Shown here piece by piece: positions 12,459 through 18,428 of a stretch of DNA of 19,240 bases; within the stretch, counting starts at the first letter, position 1; each line of letters opens with the position of its first letter. Position numbers and translations under genes: made by a program. The DNA comes from an uncultured Verrucomicrobiota bacterium (GTDB lineage Bacteria; Verrucomicrobiota; Kiritimatiellia; CAIVKH01). The notes beneath the pieces were generated by a model. It had not been told where the DNA came from. It ran no database searches and saw only the letters and a list, made by a program, of their open reading frames with translations. The stretch lies in contig CALKUH010000051.1 in assembly GCA_937996795.1 (NCBI GenBank), positions 1-19,240 on the forward strand, given 5' to 3'.

Positions 12459-14684
12459 CTATTCGCGCTCCAGCAAGAGCATGCGGCTGAAGCCCGGGTG
12501 ATAGTGGTGGGGGCGCGGCTGGCTGCCCGGGATGCCCTGCACCATGAGGTCAAAACCCGGCGCGCGCAGGAGTTCCTTCCCGTCCATATCCGTCACGCGA
12601 TAGACGCGGTCCGGCTGGAGGCCGCGCAGGGGCGGCGGGAGCGGGCGCTGGCCAATCAGCGTCTGCTGGATCGCAAACGCATACACCGAGGCCGACCCGT
12701 CCGCGGCCACATACTGCCAGATCGAGCGGCCACGTTCCTCCAGCCGCTCCAGGCGGTACAGGTCGCCGTCCTGCACGATGGCCCGCACGCGCTTGTAGAA
12801 CGCAATGTGGCGGCGGTATTCGGCCAGCTCGTCGTCGGACAACGCGCGCAGGTTGGACCCGATGCCCAGCACGCCGCGCATCGCCACATGGAAGCGCAGC
12901 GACAGTTCGGCGCGCAGGCCGGTCTGGTGATTGCGGTCGTGCGTGACCCAGCTCTCCATCGTGCGGGCGGGATAGGCCAGCGAATAGCCCTCCTGGATGC
13001 GCAGGCGGTCCCACGCATCGGTGTTGTCGCTGACCCACGCCTGGTCGGCGCGCGCGAGGACGCCGAGGTCGATCCGCGCGCCGCCGGCGGAACAGCTCTG
13101 CACGGAAAGGCCCGGGTACCGCGCGCGCAGGCGGTCGATCAGCCCATAGTACCCCGCGACGTGCCGCATCCAGATGTCGCGGCCCGCGACCGAACCCGGC
13201 TCGGAAACCATGCGGTTGAAATCCCACTTGAAGAAGTCGATCCGATAGCGCGCCAGCAGCGCGTCGAGCGCGCGATAAATGTGCTCCACGACCTCGGGCC
13301 GCCCGAAATCCAGGTTCAACTGGTTGCGGAATTCCGTGCGCGGGCGTCCCGGGAAATGCAGCACCCAGTCGGGATGCGCGCGATACAGGTCGGAGTCCCG
13401 GTTCACCATCTCCGGCTCGACCCACAAGCCGAACTGCATGCCGAGCCGGTGCACCTCGTCGATCAGCGGCTCCAGTCCGCGCGGGAACACATCGGGACTC
13501 ACCGTCCAGTCACCGAGCCCGGCGCGATCATTGCGGCGCGCCCCGAACCAGCCGTCATCCAGGCAAAACAGTTCCACGCCCACCGACGCGGCCCGGCGCG
13601 CGAGCTCGATCTGGCCCTCTTCCGAGAGATCGAAATACGTCGCCTCCCAGCCGTTGTAGAGCACGGGGCGCAGCGGCTGTCCGGGCATGTCCACCAGCAC
13701 GCGCTCGCGCGTGAACCGGTGCAGGCGCCGGCTCGCGCCGCCCCACCCGGCCTCGCTCACGCCGATCACCAGCGCGGGCGTCGCGTGGCGGCCGCCGGGC
13801 GGCAGCGTCAGCGAGAAGTCGTGCGGATTGCAGCCCGCGTGCACACGCACCGGCAGCGAAGCCAGCTGCTCGAACGTGAGCCGCCAGCTCCCGCTGTACG
13901 CGAGCGCGCCGAAATAGACCGTCCCGCTTTCCTCCCACGCCTGCCCCGGCGCATTCATCAGGAAGAACGGATTCGCCTGGCAGCCCGTTTGCAGCGAACG
14001 CTGCTCGATGACCGTGCACCCGATCGGAAGCTGCATGCGGCGCGGCGTGAACTCGCGCGCCCACGCGCCATCCACATGCGTCAGCTCGATGACACCCGTC
14101 GGCAGGTTCACCGTCGCCGACCCGCACGCCTCCACGCGCACCGGCGCGTCGCCCTCGTTCACCAGCTCGCACCAGCGCTCGATGATGTCGTGCTCGGGCG
14201 TCAGCCGGTAATACAGGTTCACGACGAACGGGTACAGGCTGTCGCGCAGCGTCACGCGCAGGGTCTCGCGCGGACTCGCGTCGCGCACCGGCAATCCGTG
14301 TGCCGGCGCGAACCCGGGCTGCGCATCGTTCAGGATCGCGTGCCCCGCATAGCGCAGCCGCACATCGCGAACGGGCAGATGCGCCGCCTCCCCCGGCTCA
14401 AGCGGGCGCGCGAGGACCGGGAACTCCAGCTTCAGCGCGACCTCGTGCACGCTCGCATCGCCGAACGCCACCAGCTCATCCGGGCGCGTGTCGTAATCGA
14501 ACGTGATGTCGTGGTTCTCGCGCTCGATCCCGGCGGTCAGCCCGGGTCCGGCCTCGGCCCCCTCCGGCACGGGCCCCCACGCGACGTGCACCAGCGCCCC
14601 CGCGCTGTTTACCTGAAAGGCATACAAACTGCGCCGGCCCATCAACGAAAACCGGCGCCCCGTCGGATCAATGCGAATGCTCAT
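12459..14684 (-). CDS. alpha-galactosidase, GH36 family
   Basis: 741 residues, the usual size of family 36 alpha-galactosidases. It hydrolyses terminal alpha-1,6-galactosyl residues from melibiose, raffinose-type sugars or galactomannan. The N-terminal beta-supersandwich (about 1-330) precedes the (beta/alpha)8 barrel, with VLYNGWEATYFD (341-352), CLDDGWFGARRNDRAGLGDW (374-393) and FGLWVEPEM (418-426). The catalytic nucleophile is D488 in FFKWDFNR, and the acid/base is probably D553 in SDNTDAWDRLR. The usual CSGGGG loop is CSAGGAR here (531-537), a modest variation. There is no signal peptide, so the enzyme should be cytosolic and would need imported oligosaccharide. No transporter or regulator gene is adjacent, and no convincing promoter or Shine-Dalgarno was found before ATG 14684. 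Confidence 0.95.
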   Translation of the reverse strand: MSIRIDPTGRRFSLMGRRSLYAFQVNSAGALVHVAWGPVPEGAEAGPGLTAGIERENHDITFDYDTRPDELVAFGDASVHEVALKLEFPVLARPLEPGEAAHLPVRDVRLRYAGHAILNDAQPGFAPAHGLPVRDASPRETLRVTLRDSLYPFVVNLYYRLTPEHDIIERWCELVNEGDAPVRVEACGSATVNLPTGVIELTHVDGAWAREFTPRRMQLPIGCTVIEQRSLQTGCQANPFFLMNAPGQAWEESGTVYFGALAYSGSWRLTFEQLASLPVRVHAGCNPHDFSLTLPPGGRHATPALVIGVSEAGWGGASRRLHRFTRERVLVDMPGQPLRPVLYNGWEATYFDLSEEGQIELARRAASVGVELFCLDDGWFGARRNDRAGLGDWTVSPDVFPRGLEPLIDEVHRLGMQFGLWVEPEMVNRDSDLYRAHPDWVLHFPGRPRTEFRNQLNLDFGRPEVVEHIYRALDALLARYRIDFFKWDFNRMVSEPGSVAGRDIWMRHVAGYYGLIDRLRARYPGLSVQSCSAGGARIDLGVLARADQAWVSDNTDAWDRLRIQEGYSLAYPARTMESWVTHDRNHQTGLRAELSLRFHVAMRGVLGIGSNLRALSDDELAEYRRHIAFYKRVRAIVQDGDLYRLERLEERGRSIWQYVAADGSASVYAFAIQQTLIGQRPLPPPLRGLQPDRVYRVTDMDGKELLRAPGFDLMVQGIPGSQPRPHHYHPGFSRMLLLERE

Positions 14685-14784
14685 GGTGTGTAGCGTTCTT
14701 CCCGTGTGGCGGACATGAGGAAAGCAGTCGCGCCCGTTCGTATCTTAACGCCCCCCCAAAGTCCATCACCGCCCACCCGGCTGA

Positions 14785-15033
14785 AGCATCCGAAGCGCCA
14801 AGCCGCGCCACACACGGCCAACCTTTACCACCCGGTCGCCAGATGGCAGGCTGCTCGCAGGATTCAACGGGTCACCGGTGCGAGCGGACATCCTCACATC
14901 GCTGTCGGGCGTAGCCTGGAATGAGGCCCATGCAGGACGTGCACCCGGATGGTACGGAGATGTACCGGTAAACCTCATCGGGAAACGCAAGTACATCATT
15001 CGACTTGCCGCGCCCCCGGAACACTCTTCATAG
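14785..15033 (+). pseudogene. possible C-terminal gene remnant
   Basis: A frame open from just after a stop at 14782 to TAG 15031-15033 has no good start codon or Shine-Dalgarno. It encodes about 82 residues with protein-like composition: SPDGRLLAGFNGSPVRADIL, a GVAWNEAH segment, then GDVPVNLIGKRKYIIRLAAP before the stop. The order GF...VRADIL...W...GDV..L.GK...IRL resembles the last strands of the C-terminal beta-sandwich seen in some large bacterial carbohydrate-active enzymes. That resemblance is weak and from memory only. It may be the tail of a gene whose front was deleted when the accessory DNA was inserted. Confidence 0.25.
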
Positions 15034-15142
15034 TCACTCCGCGAGAACGATGCTCCCTACTATCCCGCCGTTTGGGATGATAGCAAGAAGCGTTTTTACG
15101 CAACTCGCTGCAAATCAAGGCGACCTTTTGGAGGCGGCAGGA

Positions 15143-15159
15143 TAGTCGGAAACCGACTA
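15143..15159 (+). repeat. 7-bp perfect hairpin upstream of the DUF2071 gene
   Basis: TAGTCGG (15143-15149), loop AAA, CCGACTA (15153-15159). It ends 25 bp before the DUF2071 start and has no T-tract, so it is not a typical terminator. It could be a leader hairpin or a recombination/regulatory site. Confidence 0.6.
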
Positions 15160-15184
15160 ATCACTTGTTCGCGAAAAGAAGCAC

Positions 15185-15910
15185 ATGAAGCTACCCGTCA
15201 TTAGAGGCACAATAAAACGCCGGATACTGGTCAATTACCGAGTTGATCCGCAGGTCATTCAACGGGTGCTTCCACAAACCTTCAGACCGAAACTACACAA
15301 CGGGTATGCTATAGCCGGGATTTGCCTCATCCGTCTTGAAGATATCAGACCCCGCTTCATTCCCCGAGTTATGGGCATCAGCAGCGAAAATGCCGCACAT
15401 CGAATCGCCGTCACATGGACCGACCCGACCGACTCCTTGCGTGAGGGAGTTTTTATACCCCGGCGAGATACCAGCAATCTTTTAAACCATGTTGCGGGTG
15501 GACGCATATTTCCAGGAGAACACAATCTCGCTAAATTTGAGGTTCGCTCGACACTCGACACCATTGATTTCAGTATGCGTTCGAAAGACGGTCAAGTTCA
15601 TATACGTTTCCGTGCAACAAGGGCGAGTTGCCTTCCGACATCCTCGTCATTTAACTCAGTCGAAGAAGCATCGCACTTCTTTGAACCCGGTTCTCTTGGC
15701 TATTCAGTTACTAAGGAAGCAGACAGGCTGGACGGCATTATTCTGAGTACGAAGAATTGGCATGTCGAACCCGTCAACTTAGAGGATATTCATTCCAGCT
15801 ACTTCGCGAATGAGAATATATTTCCTAAAGGAAGTGCTGACTTTGACTGTGCCCTCTTGATGGAAAATATTGATCACGAATGGCACACAGCAGAAAATTT
15901 ATACACTTGA
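15185..15910 (+). CDS. DUF2071 family protein (YqjF-like)
   Basis: 241 residues. The N-terminal region RRILVNYRVDPQVIQRVLP (12-30), then FRP..HNGYAIAGICLIRLEDIRPR (about 33-56) and HRIAVTW, matches DUF2071. The fold of that family is related to acetoacetate decarboxylase, and its biochemical role is mostly unknown. The length is typical. Base and codon use are clearly more A+T-rich than in the flanking genes (one 60-base line near the 3' end counts 24 G+C), with codons such as ATA and TTA that are rare elsewhere here. That indicates recent acquisition. The upstream region has only a weak purine stretch as ribosome site (GAAAAGAAG), and an attC-like hairpin follows within about 15 bp of the stop. 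Confidence 0.75.
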   Translation: MKLPVIRGTIKRRILVNYRVDPQVIQRVLPQTFRPKLHNGYAIAGICLIRLEDIRPRFIPRVMGISSENAAHRIAVTWTDPTDSLREGVFIPRRDTSNLLNHVAGGRIFPGEHNLAKFEVRSTLDTIDFSMRSKDGQVHIRFRATRASCLPTSSSFNSVEEASHFFEPGSLGYSVTKEADRLDGIILSTKNWHVEPVNLEDIHSSYFANENIFPKGSADFDCALLMENIDHEWHTAENLYT

Positions 15911-15912
15911 AA

Positions 15913-15978
15913 GGCGCGAACATATGCCTCCAGCGGGACGCGGCCAAGGCGCCGCGCCCCTGAGGCTTGTCGTTGGCC
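15913..15978 (+). repeat. attC-like imperfect hairpin directly after the DUF2071 gene
   Basis: The core 15926-15966 folds as GCCTC/GAGGC, then A-T, G-C, GGG/CCC and CGCGGC/GCCGCG. The unpaired bases (C15931, C15934, A15938) all lie on the left strand, as in integron attC sites. Outside it, AAC (15919-15921) and GTT (15972-15974) face each other across unpaired spacers ATAT and TTGTC. The right GTTGGCC fits the GTTRRRY R-box at six of seven positions, but the left box CGCGAAC fits poorly. An intrinsic terminator is less likely because no T-tract follows. Confidence 0.35.
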
Positions 15979-16089
15979 AGCGAGATGAAGTACAAATCAC
16001 AAGCCAGATAATGGGGTCAGTCCGCACACTGTTTCAACTCGAGCCGCCACCTGCTCGGCACATCCGCTCAAACAACTGAAAATCGACCT

Positions 16090-16107
16090 GATTAATATTG
16101 GTGAATC
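16090..16107 (+). promoter_or_regulatory. candidate antitoxin operator
   Basis: GATT and AATC half-sites flank ATTAATATTGGTG-type A+T-rich DNA directly before the antitoxin start, with another AATC at 16081-16084. Phd/YefM proteins bind palindromes overlapping their own promoter, so this is a reasonable site, though short and unproven. Confidence 0.3.
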
Positions 16108-16323
16108 ATGAAAGTTTATACCTACTCGCAAGCCAGACAGAAGCTTGCCGAAGTGCTCGATATTGCCAAGCGCGAGGAAGTCCGCATCAAAAGGAGGACG
16201 GGTGATTTCTACTCTGTTCGTTATCGGAAAGAGAGCGATTCACCATTTGATATCGACGCGATAAAAACCAAAGCAACAACAGCGGACATTCTTGAGGCTA
16301 TTGCTTCGGGGCGGGCCAGATGA
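16108..16323 (+). CDS. Phd/YefM-family antitoxin without an adjacent toxin
   Basis: 71 residues. The N-terminus MKVYTYSQARQKLAEVLDIA followed by VRIKRRTGDFYSV is the Phd/YefM DNA-binding and dimerisation domain. The C-terminal part (DIDAIKTKATTADILEAIAS) is the usual disordered toxin-binding helix. Such proteins neutralise a Fic/Doc, RelE or PIN toxin and repress their own operon. The stop overlaps an ATG as ATGA (16320-16323), the normal coupling to a toxin gene. However, the frame that begins there encodes only 29 residues with no toxin motif and runs into a long inverted repeat. It therefore looks like an orphan whose toxin has been lost. A weak GGTGA lies just upstream. Confidence 0.75.
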   Translation: MKVYTYSQARQKLAEVLDIAKREEVRIKRRTGDFYSVRYRKESDSPFDIDAIKTKATTADILEAIASGRAR

Positions 16324-16328
16324 GGGGA

Positions 16329-16365
16329 CGAATGACAACGCGGGCACGCCCCACGTTGTCATTCG
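16329..16365 (+). repeat. 12-bp perfect inverted repeat (hairpin)
   Basis: CGAATGACAACG (16329-16340) and CGTTGTCATTCG (16354-16365) are exact reverse complements around a 13-nt loop that itself contains GGG/CCC. There is no T-tract. A second, mutually exclusive stem can form between GGGCACGC (16342-16349) and GCGTGC-T-CC (16373-16381). It lies where the missing toxin gene would start and could be a REP-like element, a mobile-element end or an attenuator. Confidence 0.75.
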
Positions 16366-16402
16366 CGCGCAAGCGTGCTCCCGCGCCAAATTGGCCCGAG
16401 AA

Positions 16403-16455
16403 CCATTGACAATGGGCTGATTACAATGTATTCATATTGAAGCAATACGAATACA
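16403..16455 (+). promoter_or_regulatory. promoter and operators of the RHH-RelE operon
   Basis: TTGACA (16406-16411) is followed after 17 nt by TATTCA (16429-16434). The -35 sits inside an odd palindrome CCATTGACAATGG (16403-16415). The -10 begins a second inverted repeat, TGTATTC (16427-16433) with GAATACA (16449-16455). AGGAG (16455-16459) is the ribosome site. This fits autorepression by the antitoxin or the toxin-antitoxin complex. Confidence 0.6.
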
Positions 16456-16465
16456 GGAGCAAAGC

Positions 16466-16705
16466 ATGTCTAAAACCGTCACCATGCGCCTGGATGAAGA
16501 GGCCTATCGACTGTTTCGCACCTATGCCGAACGCGATAATCGCCCCCTGTCCAATTTTATCGAGACCGCCGCCAAGCGCTTTATCGCCGACAATGAACTG
16601 GCCGACCCCTACGAAATGGCCGAGATCCGCCAAAATACAGCGCTAAACGCCAGCCTTAAGCGCGGGGTCAAGGACGCAAAGAGCGGGAGGGGCGGCTTTG
16701 TCTGA
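16466..16705 (+). CDS. RHH-fold antitoxin (CopG/RelB-like)
   Basis: 79 residues. KTVTMRLDEEAYRLFRTYAE (3-22) followed by RPLSNFIETAAKRFI (26-40) is a ribbon-helix-helix DNA-binding domain; the strand residues TVTMR would contact the operator. The C-terminal tail (ELADPYEMAEIRQNTALNAS) is the likely toxin-binding segment. It starts with AGGAG 6 nt upstream and overlaps the toxin gene by 8 bp. It should neutralise the RelE-like toxin and repress the shared promoter, which carries two palindromes. Confidence 0.85.
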   Translation: MSKTVTMRLDEEAYRLFRTYAERDNRPLSNFIETAAKRFIADNELADPYEMAEIRQNTALNASLKRGVKDAKSGRGGFV

Positions 16706-16979
16706 ATACCGGATATTCGAAACCGATGAATTCAGGAAGAGCAACAAGCGGCTGGCCCAAAAGAGGGGACGATCACTCGACAAGAAACTGACGGAGTACG
16801 TCTACCCTCAGTTACGCCAGGAGCCGCACTACGGACCGAATATCAAACGGCTGCAGGGATATGACCCGCTTACATGGCGTTACCGGGTCGGAGATTATCG
16901 GATCTTCTACCTCATTGATGAGGAGGAGAAGATTGTCTTCATGCTTGCCGTTGACGACAGAAAAGAAGCGTACCGATAA
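16698..16979 (+). CDS. RelE/ParE-superfamily toxin
   Basis: 93 residues, starting at TTG 16698 with a strong GGGAGG (16685-16690) upstream, inside the end of the antitoxin gene. The fold signature is present: FETDEFRKSNKRL, GPNIKRLQGYDPLTWRYRVG (46-65), DYRIFYLIDEE and a final VDDRKEAYR. Basic residues K50, R51, R61, R63, R68 and R88 with Y92 fit the ribosome-dependent mRNA cleavage site of RelE rather than the gyrase-type ParE, though the split between these subfamilies cannot be settled by eye. No truncation is seen, so the pair looks functional. Confidence 0.87.
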   Translation: MSEYRIFETDEFRKSNKRLAQKRGRSLDKKLTEYVYPQLRQEPHYGPNIKRLQGYDPLTWRYRVGDYRIFYLIDEEEKIVFMLAVDDRKEAYR

Positions 16980-17016
16980 CCGGGCCAACCTGCGCTGCAT
17001 CTTCCCGCCCCCTTGC

Positions 17017-17044
17017 TTGACTCGACCCTGAAGCCGCCGATAAT
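17017..17044 (+). promoter_or_regulatory. promoter of the Deg protease gene
   Basis: TTGACT (17017-17022) and GATAAT (17039-17044) are 16 nt apart and each matches the sigma-70 consensus at five of six positions. The start of transcription would fall near 17051, giving a leader of about 20 nt before ATG 17070. Confidence 0.6.
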
Positions 17045-17069
17045 GCGGGGTTTGGGGTGTGGCGTATTG

Positions 17070-18425
17070 ATGAACAAAATGGCTTTAGTGGTGGCGTTGG
17101 CGGCGGGTCTGGCGACCTGGGCGCCGGCGAGCGTGAACCGGCGGACGCCGGTGGTGGAGGCGGTGGAGAAGGCGCTGCCGTCGGTGGTCAACATCGGCAC
17201 GGAGCGCATGGTGAAGGTGGTCTATCGCGACCCGCTCTACAACCTGCGCAGCCTCGCGCAGAGCGGGCTGATCCCGAACGAATTGTTCCCGCCGCCGCTG
17301 GTGCGCGAGCGCAAGCAGCAGTCGCTCGGGTCGGGCGTCGTGGTGGATGAGGACGGCTACATCCTGACGAATTACCACGTGATCGAACAGGCGTCGCGCA
17401 TCCAGGTCGGCGTGGACGGCGAGACGGTGTATGACGCGATCCTGCTGGCGGGCGACCCGCTGAACGACCTCGCGCTGCTGAAGATTGAGCCGGGCCACGC
17501 GCTGCGCGCCATCGCGTTCGCCGAGGATGACGACCTGATGCTCGGGGAGACGGTGCTCGCGCTGGGCAACCCGTTCGGGTTCTCGCAGACCGTCACCGTC
17601 GGCGTGCTGTCCGGCATCAACCGCGAGGCGACGTACCGCAACCGCGTCGTGTACCGCGACATCCTGCAGACCGACGCGGCGGTGAACTACGGCAGCTCCG
17701 GCGGCCCACTGGTCAACCTCGACGGCGAGATGATCGGCCTCAATGTGCAGGTGCTGCACGACGCGCAGAACATCGGCTTCGCCCTCCCGATCAAACGCGT
17801 GCGGGCGCTGCTCGGCGGGTGGATGGCGCCGCGCACGCTGCGGCACGGCTGGCTCGGTTTTGAACTTTTGCCGACGAACAACGTCTTAACCATCGCCGCG
17901 GTGCAGCCGGACAGCGACGCCGCGAAGGCGGGCCTGAAGCCCGGCGGCGAGGTGGTGGCGATCGACGGGGCGCCCGTGACGGACGCGCTGTCGTTTTATC
18001 GCGCGCTGATCAAGAAGCCGCTCGGCGCGACGGCGACCGTGCGGGTGCGCGACGGCGGCGCCGAACGCGACGTGGCGCTGGCCGTGGCGCCGCTGCCGCT
18101 GCGCTCGGGCGGCCAGATGGCGCGCGAGCTGCTCGGCCTGGTGCTGTCGGCGCAGACGCCGGAACAGGCGGTCCGCGCGGGGTTCCAGCACGGGCTCGGC
18201 ATCGAGGGCGTGCTCGCGGGCGGCGCGGCGGCGGCGTCCGGGATGAAACCCGGCCTGCTGCTGACGCGGATCAACGACGTGGAAATCCGCGGGCCGGAGG
18301 ACGTCGCGACGGCGCTGGAGCAGGTGCGCCCCGGCTCGTTCGTGAAGCTCCGCCTCGTGCGGCTCGACGAGCGGCCGGATTTCATCGTGGCGGAAGTGAC
18401 GTATTGGGATATACAGACGCGCTGA
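17070..18425 (+). CDS. HtrA/Deg-family serine protease with two PDZ domains
   Basis: 451 residues from ATG 17070, with GGGGTG about 10 nt upstream; an upstream in-frame start at 17013 would precede the promoter -10. A short hydrophobic signal (about 4-20) directs export to the periplasm. The trypsin-like domain has H103 in ILTNYHVI, D133 in DPLNDLALLKI and S210 in NYGSSGGPLVN, with the family loop GNPFGFSQTVTVGVLSG. PDZ1 is about 258-338 (HGWLGFELL... AAKAGLKPGG), and PDZ2 about 375-432 (ASGMKPGLLL). Deg proteases degrade or chaperone misfolded envelope proteins. The catalytic triad is intact. The next gene starts 3 nt after the stop, so the ABC ATPase is probably in the same transcript. Confidence 0.92.
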   Translation: MNKMALVVALAAGLATWAPASVNRRTPVVEAVEKALPSVVNIGTERMVKVVYRDPLYNLRSLAQSGLIPNELFPPPLVRERKQQSLGSGVVVDEDGYILTNYHVIEQASRIQVGVDGETVYDAILLAGDPLNDLALLKIEPGHALRAIAFAEDDDLMLGETVLALGNPFGFSQTVTVGVLSGINREATYRNRVVYRDILQTDAAVNYGSSGGPLVNLDGEMIGLNVQVLHDAQNIGFALPIKRVRALLGGWMAPRTLRHGWLGFELLPTNNVLTIAAVQPDSDAAKAGLKPGGEVVAIDGAPVTDALSFYRALIKKPLGATATVRVRDGGAERDVALAVAPLPLRSGGQMARELLGLVLSAQTPEQAVRAGFQHGLGIEGVLAGGAAAASGMKPGLLLTRINDVEIRGPEDVATALEQVRPGSFVKLRLVRLDERPDFIVAEVTYWDIQTR

Positions 18426-18428
18426 CCG

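Larger units (their letters stand above)
14685..15184. other. 500-bp region with no intact gene, left side of the accessory segment
   Basis: No complete gene, tRNA or rRNA is visible. It contains a poly-C run near 14751-14757, an open but start-less frame (14785-15033) that looks like a gene fragment, an ATCCC/GGGAT hairpin near 15063-15079, and a perfect 7-bp hairpin at 15143-15159. G+C falls from left to right. Confidence 0.6.

Noticed and set aside
12258..14693. 811-codon open frame on the plus strand
   Set aside because: It is antisense to the GH36 gene, whose catalytic motifs are intact. The product is rich in R/H/Q with no recognisable family.
15926..15966. Intrinsic terminator for the DUF2071 gene
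   Set aside because: The hairpin is strong but is followed by TTGTCGTTGG rather than a T-tract, and its one-sided bulges fit attC better.
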